Assembly (NCBI GenBank): GCA_036345935.2
Contig: JADWOT020000002.1
Span: 18,350,073 to 18,414,072 of the forward strand
Reading direction: 5' to 3'
DNA: 64,000 nucleotides
Origin: Taenia hydatigena
Lineage: Eukaryota > Platyhelminthes > Cestoda > Cyclophyllidea > Taeniidae
The notes under the pieces were generated by a model. The model had not been told where the DNA came from. It did not search any database and saw only the letters and a list, made by a program, of their open reading frames with translations. The first letter of the stretch is position 1, and each line of letters opens with the position of its first letter. Both the position numbers and the translations under genes were made by a program. Positions 38,331 to 49,698 of the stretch are shown here, in pieces.

Positions 38331-41300
38331 AGCAAATGTGAGCACATTTAAGTGTGTCTGCCTGTACTGATAATAAACGAAAATAATGCTGACAAATAAC
38401 ACTGGTGTGTAAAAAATGTGAAAATTAAAACGATGCTTGAAATTGTTAAGTGGATGGAGCTTATGTTCTGACATCGCTTCTAATTACTCGTTGCAGTCTC
38501 CGTGACTCTGGTCCATGCGAAATGAAGTGCTGAAATGATCAATGCATGGCCACGGTAGTAAGGGCAGAAAGGGTCAAGAAAGTAGAGACACCAAGCGCCA
38601 CAGGAAGGCGTTGCAAGATACCATTCAGGGCGTCATGAACCCTGCTATACGATATCTGGTGGCAAAAACAACATCTGTGGGCTTAATTACGGAAGATACT
38701 TGGTAATGCCGTGACGCACTGGCTATTGGTCCACCAACGCGATCTGACAGCAAAATCATTGCTCGAATGTTCGCTGCACGACAGATCCGACCAAAGTCAA
38801 AGACTCAGACAATCTTTTGTCCACTATGGCTGAATACAACTAGTATATTATCCCCAGCAAACACAGGCCAAACTACATTTATGCGTTTTGTAAATGATAA
38901 TCTTATCGTGCATTATTACTGCGAAATTACTGCAATGAGTGCATGACATTCCTTTGAAAAACTGCTACGATGGCGGCACCGATAGCAGATAAAACAGTGC
39001 AACTTGGAATCATAAGAAGAGGCTTAAGCGGTTTGAAGTGAAACATACCAATATGGCATATGCATGCTAGAGGTAAAAGTGATAACTTGACGGAATTTCA
39101 CGCTTTTTGAATCCCCTGCATGTAAATTTGTTGGATGTCTTTTAATCGAGTAGATGTAGCAACACGTCAAGCTTCAAATTTACAATTACTCTCAATCGCA
39201 GTCGATGACTTTTTTTTAGTTCCACTGCACGTTCTTTGGCAGTTGCAATCTCTTTTTTCGATCTAAATTCCCTGCAATCACACATAGAGAGAAAGCAATT
39301 CTACGAAGAAAGTATGGCAAATTTTTACCAAAAAAAAGTGCTGTACAAAATGACAAACATTGCTATAATTTAGCACTTCGCTTATCCCCATTGGTCATTG
39401 ACCAGATGAAGTTTTCGCAACGTAAGACAACTGCCATATTGCACGTCGCATCGAGAGTCGAATGTACACGCGCATAAATATATGCACGTAGGTTTGAATT
39501 TCTGCCTTTACGAAACCAACTGTAGCCTCTTATAATATATGTTGGCTTGTCAAGTGCGCTTCAAACGATGCTAAATAAAGCCGCTGGCTCGAAACTAGAA
39601 TAAGAAGTCTGTGAAGGATATAAACGACACAATCGCTCCGGACTCACCACTAACGGTGCCAAATCGAAACACTAACTCAATTTGCATGTCACCTGCAGAG
39701 CTGCTATTTGCTTGCATTATGCGTAGACTGTTGGCGACACGCACATGCACATAATGCCTAGATAAATTACTATCGTTTTAACGACTTAATTATGGCGTTT
39801 GTTGTAGGCTTGATTTAACGTGATTTGGTGGATTGTAATCTAAAGCCAGCTTGAGTAAGTTCAAGCCAACGGGTGTGAGTACGCAAAAAGGGCAAAACAA
39901 ACAATGCCTGGACATTTTCTTTACCTTCTCCTCCTTGAGCTTCGAAAAAGGTGACTCCAGGACACACGGGATTCGACAAATCGTGAGAATGAAGACCATG
40001 TCTTCTAATCAACTTCACTTACCCTCAAAACTCCACTATATGTGCAGTTTGAAAGTTCTTTTGATAAGGTCAAAAACAACATATTCATTACCCTTTTGGA
40101 GGTGAAATTCGCGTAATGCACAAAATTGCTGCTAAAGTAGAGTCTGAGGGTGTCAAAGCACTCTAAAATATCGAGCATTCATTACGCAGTCGGGCCTCTT
40201 AAGGTGGAACTGACATTTGCTAAAGTAAGAAACCGGCAGTAAGAAAGAAATCATCTAATTCATTTTGCTATCTGCAAAGTTTTTTGCTTATGCATTTCAG
40301 ATGTAATCCATCCATAAAGGTACAATAATAAGAATGATTTCTTTTAAGCCACAAAAGTATAAATGGTGCAAGAGTATGATACAAGCTTTTCACTTATTAC
40401 AAAGAATCGCAAGATAAACTTTATCAGTGATAAGGTTTCACACATTTTAATGGATATGCGCATAAAAAGATACGATTTCGGCATCTGCGGCATTGAAATA
40501 AGGCTTGACATGAGCCGAATGAGCAATCATCAGCTAAATGGGAGGACAATCATACCTGCACCAGTTAATTAGTTGTAAGCTAGAAGATTATGCACCTAAA
40601 AAGTTAAGAAAGGAATGTCAATGTCTGGTAGACGGCGCGCACACTTAAACCATGCCAATATAATAAAAAAAAATGGAATTAAAAATGCAAAAAGTATAAT
40701 TATTAAAAGGAACTTTGGAATAACAGAGGTAGCCCTGAGATCTGGTGGGATTCAGCAGCAATATTAACATTCTTCTCCAAATGATAAGAAAGAAGGTGCA
40801 TCCATCTTCTAAACTCCCTTTAGGAAACCGGTCAGACATTTGTCCCGTAGAACCTTCGCTGTTATCCCATTTTCAGCGTCTGACTACCTACACTATTCGG
40901 CCCCTGATCACAGCATATTCTGACCTCAAATCGAAATTGAGTGGAAAATGCAGATGAGTACAAGTTTTAGAGGGCACCGCACCTCCCACCACTTTGGTCA
41001 GGGAACACATTGTTCTAAGAGTCACTTATTTATTATCTCTCTGTCAATTGCACCAAAGCTCGGGCCCACAAGGGAACAGCAATGTGTCATTTTAAACCAA
41101 TTCCGGGAGTAAAGCAAAAGTTTGTAGAACAACAAAGTATTTTGAAGGTATTCCTTGGAAATTGTGCTGCAGCTCTGAAAAGTATTTAGAAATAAAAAGG
41201 GTGGTAATGGTATTGTTAGCATTCTTTGTTAAAATTCGCTTCGTCCAAAAACTTTTACCAAAATAGTAAAAATTTGTAGGGGTTTGGCCAGAGCAAAGTG

Positions 41301-41874
41301 ATGCATCAAGTAAGGGATGCAATCGCGCACACCCGAAGTGCCAGTGGCTTACTCAACCCTTAGACAAAGCATAACTGACTCTAACATACCGTTTTTGTTC
41401 CCGTAACACCCACAACTTAACTGCGCTTACTAAGTAAGGAAGAGCTGTCGCTTCTCCAGAAGCGATATGTGCCTTAAGGTATTAATATCACGCCTTATTG
41501 GAAACACAATACATCAGTTCAATTGAACAAGAATAACAATAAGGCGACGTGACACAACTTTCCGAATTCGTGACATTATTTCTTGGAGCAGGCGTTTATA
41601 GAAGCGCAAGTGAATGAGCTGCGACCTGACGTATATCAGTTGATCCGAGCGTAACGCATACTCCCTTCATGCGTATTTAAGTGCATTTAAGTTCATGTGC
41701 GAAAAATATGCAATAATGGCCGAACTTATTGTATCCGAGTTAATAATGTTTATAAATCGATCAAAAAGTGTTTCATGAATTTGTGTAGCTTTCCGAGGCT
41801 CCCTCGAAGGCAAAAGAAGGCAGAATATACGTATTTAACAAACAGAGGATAATAAGCTACTGGCATGGTCCTGG
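38331..41874. other. Intergenic, no supported gene
   Basis: Strongly AT-rich. Only short, overlapping frames on both strands (for example near 39.8-40.1 and 40.4-40.9 kb) without motifs. No repeat array seen. Confidence 0.4.
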
Positions 41875-41919
41875 GGCCAGCCTATGCAGCTAGGGCAGTA
41901 TGGCCACCTCTGTGACCCT
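41875..41919 (+). repeat. Dispersed repeat fragment (inverted mate at 63953-63998)
   Basis: Starts ggccagcctatgcagctag and ends tatggccacctctgtgaccct. The reverse complement of 63953-63998 matches it apart from a short variable stretch in the middle and two single changes. Only about 45 bases can be compared because the mate runs to the window edge. The family is unknown. Confidence 0.7.
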
Positions 41920-44900
41920 CACCGAAACTGGTAGTTCAAACAAACAAAGTATTACATTTGTGTAAATACAAACAAATCTGGCAATTTCGCAAGGAATTGC
42001 TGTTTCCTTCACAAATAGTGCAGCTTATGATAAAAAAGTTTTAGCGGCAGAAGCACAAGAACAATCGCATTACCCATTCGCAAAACTACGAATAGTTATT
42101 ATGGACGTTTACGGGAAAAATTGCTATCCCGTGTCATAGAAACTTTGGTTTGGGTAAATGGGAACTTTAATTTACGAACACGTAGCCAGGTTAGTTTGTG
42201 GTTTCATGCAACATTTTTACTTTGTTCTTTCGTATGCTCTGCTATTGTTGTGAATAAAAATTTCGCGGGCGTTTTAATGGCGTATGCGGATCGACTTAAA
42301 GTGTCTGACGAAAAGATGATTAGCCCATCCGATGTGCTAGGGTGAAGTAGACTTTATTTGCTTAAATAAATACACATAGTTCATCGTGCAGCTTGATTCT
42401 TTCATTTTCCCCTTGCTTAACTGTGCTAAAATGATAAGATCTTTAGCAAACAAGATCTAGTCAAGGCCTAACTCCTATTGATCCTTTGAGGAAAGAAACA
42501 AATTTACTTCACACGACATAGTTATTAATTTTCTTCTAAAAAAAGGCTTTAGAATTGCCGCATAGCATAATGGCGCATTGTGGAAATGTATTTATGCTAG
42601 GCTCTAAGTGCTTTCTCGATTGTCTCCATATGCGTCTCACACCACCAAAAACACGAAGTGACTCAAGTGATATGGAGTACAGTCACTGGCGCGGTTTCGC
42701 ATGTCAATGTTTCAGGGCTTTATACCACCGGTGAAATTAGATTAGACAACCTTTTTGCAGTCTTGCTCTTACACCAGCACAAGTGCGGGAAAATTCGGGG
42801 CAAAACAGGGGTTAAGATCACAATCAAGCCTCTAGACGCTAGCTGGCTGCAGGCAATGGAAGGGTAGCGTTGCTTTTTATAATGCCTAGCCCTCCTTATT
42901 GCTTTGGCATTGGGTTTAGGAAATGTTCAAAACGTAGAAGATTGAGAGGCAGAAAAGAGGAGAACAATGAAATCTAATGTAGAATTTCAAAAGGGAAGTA
43001 AAAATGATGACAGGAGGGCAGAAAACAAGTAGATGTAGGAATTTGCGTTTAATTGAAGGCGTTGAGTAATGATGGTACAGTCCCAAAAGTAGCAAGGCCA
43101 TGTAATGGCGTCCAGAGTAAAAGAGAGCAAAAGGGGTAAGTTAAAAAAGAGAAGGAGGAGAATAAGTGAGAAGTTAGCTATGTTGACAGGCTGTTGCGCC
43201 AAGTGCATTTGGATATGAGATTGATTTAAGAGCGTCAATTATGGTTCCCTTTGCAAAGGCACAAAAAGCATTTTATTAAGCATCGCCTCAGTAAATAGAC
43301 GAATCACAACAAATACTGATCGGTGTACGCTCTCGATGGTTTGGTTTGGCAGACCGCGTCGAGGGGTACCAAGGCTATGGCTTCGGACATCAACATCACA
43401 CATAAAAGAAATTGTCAGAATGCTTCCAATCCTTAATTATCCTCCACTCTAGAGTTTATGGAAGCATTCGTTTTGTTATGACTTGTCCAAGCATTCACAA
43501 TTCACCCTGCTCTTCACTCCTTCGTTCTCTTTTCAGATCACCTCCAGCACAGTTTTATTCACTACTGCTCACCACATGTTCAACGCTGAGCAGTTGACGA
43601 AACAGTTGTTAGCGTGAAGAGACAGGCGACCTGCTGCATACATGGAGCCTAAGCTGCAGATGAGAAATTGTTACTGGTAATTTAGATGAAAATAAGGTAA
43701 CCATCAGCATATGGGTTTTAATGCTACTTGTACTAAAGTGCAGAGCGACAACGTTGAGTTATGCGAATCGTGAAACATGCGTTGATTGTAATAATGGTTG
43801 CGTGCTCAAAGTGGTCTGCTCTTTATCTGTTATAGTTCGCACACGAACTCTGATTTTCGAATTGTGATTCAGTAAATATGCACTTCGTTGAGACTCTAGC
43901 CATTCATGCTCTCGCATTTCAGATTTCGGTCAAGATGTGGATCTTTGCTTATTTTCTTGTTATTTTTGGCAGTCATCCTAGCAACCGCCTTATTCAGACT
44001 TTCGACCGGATTCTTCTTTGGCAATAGTTGTACACTGTTCTTACATATTTAAACATTGAATTTTAACAAGTCGAACGTATAGATTACCAAAAGAGAAGAT
44101 ACTGCGAAGGACTTTCAATCCACCATTGTCCAGGACGGATGAAAACTGTACAAATATCTGGAGTAGCTTGTGAAAATCGCGTAAGCACAGGTGAGCAAAT
44201 TTCTTCCTCAACTCTCATCACATTCTTCGCTTTCGACCTTTTGATTGCCCCAAATTGCATTAATGTCTATACATGAGCAGGCGATCTTCATGCCCCTTGA
44301 TTGCATCTTATGCATCCATCTTTCACAGCTTTTTCTTATTAGTCACCGAGTTTTAGGCACTGTCCTCCTGACCAGATCATTAGTCTGCCTGCGACAAATT
44401 TTGTTGCTAAGAGAGCTAGCTAGTAAACAACTTCAAGGCTGCACTTGTTTTCTTGCATCTTTCTACAGTAAATCAAGCTCGCGCTAGCAATGTTGGACGT
44501 TCAGCCTCTCCTCATTTATCAGTAAGTTACACTTGCAAATCTTTATCATCTTTTTAAATTCTACTTGATCTCATTCACTAACGTTTGCCATCACTTTTAA
44601 GTTGTAGAATTCGAAGATCAAAAAAGTCTTTGAAGATGTAATCCTTTTATTAATCCTATGCTTCTTCAAAAATTTCCAACTCAGACAAGGCCCTAATGTC
44701 TATTCTTGTGATTGTGGCAATTGTGATCTGAATTGGAAAGGATGCCGTAGAGAGAAGAACCCGTTAAGAGTCTGTTGCAATGGCTTACCAAGAATTCACA
44801 CAATCAATATCAGACCCTCTAATGGAACAATGGATGAATGGAATCTTGATTGATGAAGTAGAGACGAAGGGTCAATCCGCATTAAATGTGGATTTATCAG

Positions 44901-45010
44901 ACTTAACCCCCACATTGTGCATTTGATACGCATTTGACCAGACAATAAAGTTGTGCATGGCAAGATTGAATCCAGTTGTGCGCGCAGCTGGCTTCTTAAG
45001 TACTTGCTTA
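41920..45010. other. Intergenic; one coding-like frame
   Basis: A plus frame with no ATG near its start is open from about 42033 to 42345. It includes SRVIETLVWVNGNFNLRTRS followed by cag and gttagt, a fair exon-to-donor junction, so it may be an exon of an unknown gene. The rest of the interval shows nothing I can support. Confidence 0.3.
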
Positions 45011-45066
45011 GCATTGTTGAGGTGATTTGTTCGGCAGTTCTATGCCGAACAACACCACCTCATTGC
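45011..45066. other. Strong imperfect hairpin, possible small-RNA precursor or palindromic repeat
   Basis: The left arm (45011-45036) ends gaggtgatttgttcggca and the right arm (45043-45066) starts tgccgaacaacaccacctc. They pair over about 20 bases with few mismatches across a six-base loop (gttcta). The innermost nine pairs are perfect. A stem this long with such a short loop is unlikely by chance. A microRNA precursor is possible, but the loop is small. A remnant of a foldback element or a simple palindrome fits equally well. Confidence 0.5.
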
Positions 45067-46239
45067 ATCTAGCTTTTGAGCAATCTCTGCTAATCTCAAT
45101 TTATTGCAGTGTGTTTACTTCAATTCCTTCCAATGTTTATTAATCACAAGGCAGCCAAATGTTTCAGTACAAATTGTGAGAAGGGTGCTTCCTCCCTGTT
45201 TCTGAGGTGAATCAGCCCAATTAGGAAATAAGCATACCTCTGATGAAGTCCGTATTAAAGACTGCATACTCTGGATAGAAAAGCGATGAAATCTAATTCT
45301 ACGTAAAAAATGACGTTATCAAAGGTGCTGTCATTTCGAGTTGCCCTGGTTATACAAGCAAATAATTAATCTGCATTTGTTGACTGCCATAAATAGCCAA
45401 GAAACCAAACCTTTTCCTGTTCTTATCTATTAGGTTGAGTGGATTGCAATCAAACGTTGACCATACCAGCTAACTGATAAGTTCTCATTATAGCTCGGGT
45501 GTTTGCATCTCCTTTATTTCATATACAAGGGTCGAGCCTCAACCATAATGCTGTAGACAATTTTCTGCATGGGCTGAACGGCTACCTATACATCGACTCT
45601 GGTTTGAGATGAGTTTGCGTTTCACCTGTTGTATTCATCCACTTCCACATAGCAACGCAAGAACTCTTTGATGTTTGTCTGCCCTTCTTCGTCAGTGACG
45701 AGTTAAGGTACTGTTATCCTCTACAGCGACAGAGGGTAGAATTCAAAGGATGGCACTCAGAATTTTCAGCGTAATCTAACGTGCTAATTAAAGGTGTTCT
45801 ACTTCCCGTATCCTTTGGAGTTATTCCTTAATGAAGCGAGGTCAACAGTTGCGCCTTTCACCTCTTCAACTTAAAACCCTCAATCTTTTGGAACGAGCAG
45901 GCTGATGAGCAGGGACATTCTGCACTCGGAATATGATTAACGCCTAATCTGTGATTACACCTCGTAGAATTTTGCAAACCTCTAAATCTAAGGCAGGTTC
46001 TCCTAGTGCTAACTATAGTAATTCAAGTGTAAAGAACAGCAGCTTCTTAGAACTCAGGTAATAGGCATTTTTACTTTTAAAGAGGGTGTCTGTCGATAAT
46101 TTGTCACGATGGTGCCAGAACAATTTACAATCTGGTTTCATTGACTGCTCTAAGCCATACTCATCAAATTTCTTAGCCAAAATGTCAAAAATGGCAGCAT
46201 AAGAAAAAGTCACCACTGTTAGCTAAATGAGATATCTAA
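45067..46239. other. Intergenic, nothing supported
   Basis: Short frames only. The minus frame at 46013-46216 lies just downstream of the F-box pseudogene and shows no similarity to it. Confidence 0.4.
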
Positions 46240-47150
46240 CTACGCATGCGCAGAGTCATCATCATGACCACTCTCAATTCTTTGGTAAATCACATCGTGA
46301 CAAACCCGTTCTAACAGATTGGTACAGCCGATAAAGTTTATCTCATGGGACTTAATGCACCATAGTCGTCAGTTCGCTGGTATGGTAGCTGGGAGACGTC
46401 TGTTGTAGATACCAATGCTCTGAAGGAAATTCATGAAGCAGTGCGTCTCATTTGACTCATCCGTCATCGCATTTAGAATAACTGCAATAAGTAAGATCTG
46501 ATGGGGCTTGAGAGATTCTGAGGTGATGGTTTGATCATTCTTGAAAAAATGTAAAGTATCCACAGCATATATTTGGCAGTCGCAGTATTCAGACTCATTC
46601 TCGTCTTCCAAAAACGTATTTCTTGAGTAACGTTAATTGTGCTGCCTTTAGTAAAACATACACCTAAGGTATCCCATGCTTATTATTATTACTTATGCAC
46701 ACCGAATACTTATTCGATGGAATGAAAACAAGATTGTTAATATGTGGTGGCTTTAATTGTACTGTGGTTTCATGTTAAGGAAGCCAATTCCGATTCGCAT
46801 TTGCAAGAAAGCCAAAAACGTATATGTTTATAGTGTCGATCTTGCAGTGTCTAATGCTACGCGTTGAAATGAGTCAAGTTGTGCTCTGTGATATTGAATG
46901 GTTTCAGAAGCATTTTGAAAAGAATTTAGCCAAGGTCGTGACAGCAGTATTTAATTAGACGCTTGCTTGACCAGATCCACTTGGCAATGTGCTGAAATGA
47001 GGGCAGTAGAGAATTTCACCGTCAAAAGCATTCCCCTCTATCTTGGAATGGCCATGCAGCAATTAACGAGATCAAGGGCATCGAGGTATTAACACAGCTT
47101 GAATGCCAATTTAAACGAAAGATAGGTGATTTTACGGCTTCAGCTATTTT
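46240..47150 (-). pseudogene. Disabled paralogue of the FBXO4-like gene
   Basis: Aligns with most of the intact gene at 5136-6077, on the opposite strand. Matching blocks in order are RKITYLSFKLAFKLC with a stop (intact: RKITDLRPELALRIC), LDALDLVNCCMAIP (LDVPDLVNVCESIP), WIWSSKRL (WNWLDKRL), NSFQNASETIQYHRAQLDSF (TSFQNATEAIRYQKEQSDSY), GFLNMK (GYLSMI), LKPHQILLIAVILNA (LAPHQTLSIVVIINA), and RLWCIKSH to DVIYQRIESG near the end. Disabling changes include a stop in the F-box, a Trp codon changed to TAG after IP, Trp to TGA before RLW (46370 area), and several frameshifts. Both copies lack introns, so a local duplication or a retrocopy is equally possible. The many differences show the event is old. 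Confidence 0.88.
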
Positions 47151-49365
47151 GAGCCTGTAATTTTAAGAACAAATGCTACTTTTGGTACTGTGAAGACCAA
47201 ATTGCAAAATACAATAAAAGAAAAATAACCGAATGATTAAGGAGGTGTGAACAACAATAAATAATGCGAAATAAGATTGGGTTTGAAATCTACCATTGGC
47301 GCAAGACGCTAGCATACACTGATGGCGTGCCGGATGTGCCGAGGTTTGAATGCATCATGGCTTAGAGGGGAGTCTTTGATCAACCCCACCTTGGTGTTTT
47401 CTTTGATTCTCTATCGCCCCGCCTGAGATTCGAGCATCTGCGACACTCGCCTGACTCTCCATCGTATGACAATGAGAATACAATCCAATGTCATAGGCAC
47501 TCATAATGCTCTGTGAGCATTCTCAACTTGTAGCAGCATCAGCATCAGTAGTGTTACCCGTCTTACTGCTAAAAGCCGCTAAGTTCATAAGACAGAAGGA
47601 CATTACTTTGACGGCCCTTGCATAATTACAATCGGCGTTTTACATGCACCACTCAAGAGGAATCCAGGTTAATTTAAGAATTGAGCTGCTACAATCAACA
47701 TCGTCACCAGCCTTCCTCGAAATTGATGATGAACTTGGACTAATAGAGACTAGCTTTAGTCTGGTCACACATTTCGCAATCCCAAAAATGTTGGTCTACT
47801 GAGCACCGATATCTGTTAGGCGCGCAATGTCGGTTCGGTTGTTGAAACATGGTGAAGGTGTAAAAACGTATAATTTAAAAAATTTATGACACATTAAATG
47901 CCTGATAGTTGGCGTCCACGCGTAGGATCAGGCAATTTTGCGAAACCTATTTTATGCCTTGATAGCACAGAATGATCGGCTCATGGGGATAGGGTGAGTG
48001 TATTTAATGCATAAAGTAGTGGCAATTCCAGCCAAGTCTTGACTCAATACTTAGAAGCATATGCATTTAAGTGATGCACATGCTGATGAAGCCGGAAGGT
48101 AGATTTTAATAAAGCTGTCAGCCCTTGCTGCTCAAATCTTTGCTCTAGGCTACACCGCATAGGTTTAGAATTGTGCTAGGCATAAATGACTTGATCTTTG
48201 GGGTTAATGAAAGTCATGGTCAAGATAATGAGGAAGACGAATATTTTTATTCGGTCAACTTTATTTGAACGCACACGCTCTTTTACCCTAATAAGGCGTT
48301 GAGCCTAATAAAGCATTTGACTGATAATTTTGAACATCTGTGGTGGTGTCAGTACCGCCACGGCGAAGATTACATGAGGTCGGTGACACACTCTCCGAAG
48401 GGATTAATCGAGTAACCACGACCGAGACGTGCATGCGTGCCAATCACTTTGAAGCAAAGCGTTGGAGCTTACTAAAAGTTTTGAGAGGAATTCAAGTGGA
48501 AGCAATTTGCTGCTTTTCCTGCAAATGGACTGACTTAGGCGTCATTTGGGATCCGTTTTATCACATTAAACACATCTATTAAGTTATTCTATCAATTTAC
48601 AGAAGAACGGTTTCAGTGCACATGACCAGTATTAAGTAATTTAGTGAGTAGCTTACGGCGCTTGATAAATAAAGAGACGGAGTCTCATTAAGTATCATCA
48701 TTTTACACATTAGAGATGATGAAGGCAGGATATTGTGGAGAAGGCATGGCTGCAACCAATCCCAATGACGATAAAATGGAGCAACTTTCCGTGCATCGTT
48801 CAAAGTCCTTGTCTTACGCACCTCCTGGATGGTTGCGACTTCAAGTATTATGTAGACTATTCTTTAAAGCATCCAAATCAAACTTTCTCCAAAATTGTTG
48901 CAACTTTTGGCATTTTATGCACATCACCCGCGTGAGCAGTCAGTTTTGTGCAAGACTTGTCTTGGAACCAGAATGAGTGGCATACTTTCATACCATTTTC
49001 TTTTCTTGGCTTTTGTAATAATTCTCCAGTAATGCAAGCTTAAACATCCGACGATTTATGCTGTTCAATGCACCAAGAAAGAACAAATATTGTCAACATT
49101 GTAGAATGGGACTGGCCAAATTGCGATATGACAGATTTTCGTCGATCCTCTCATTCACTGACAAACTTAAACACTTTTATTGAGGTTGACGATTTGCAGG
49201 GTAAACAGCTATTAATTAAAGAGGACACTGCAATGGGAAATACGGATGTAATTTTAAAAAATTGTCTTTTATACTCTTTACGATTAGCAGTAGGCAATTG
49301 GGAGGACAAAGGAAAAGTGGGTGCCAAATGGCAAACATTGCGGTGCCACGGACCAGCGTCGCAAC
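47151..49365. other. Intergenic, no supported gene
   Basis: Short frames only. A plus frame at 49068-49487 (139 codons) is the longest, but its second half runs into the LTR-like repeat, so it is not a clean gene candidate. Confidence 0.4.
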
Positions 49366-49698
49366 GCATCGCATCACACCTTTATTGCACACGCACAAAC
49401 GGACCAACGGCACGACCACAGTACAGGTCACACCCACTGAACTGGCATCACCTCAGCCGTTGCGACCATATGCATCTGCATATATAGATGTGAGGACCTA
49501 CGGGACACCCCTATTTTTTCAGTGTCGACCAATCCGATGGCGCCAATCGGCATAGCGATATGACGCGTCAAACACGACGCGTTGTGACCTCGAACCCTCA
49601 CACCGCGTGGTATGAATTACGACATTTTTCTCCAAACTATATCCTTTACGGCTACGCAGACTGCACGATCCACCACATGCAGGTCGAAGTCGCGCACT
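49366..49698 (-). repeat. LTR-like repeat, copy 1 (minus orientation)
   Basis: The reverse complement of this 333-bp block matches 53354-53685 with only about a dozen differences. Read on the minus strand it holds, in order, a 7-bp-stem palindrome (plus coordinates 49563-49582), a tctatatatgcag TATA-like box and, about 100 bases later, an aataaa signal before the shared end. That order (promoter, then polyadenylation signal, within a few hundred bases) is what an LTR has. I saw no clear TG...CA ends or target-site duplication, so solo LTR is inference. A 57-codon basic frame is also shared by the copies. Confidence 0.8.

Noticed and set aside
45011..45066. Hairpin as a let-7 family microRNA
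   Set aside because: Only the first six bases (tgaggt) agree. The full seed and the 3' half differ.
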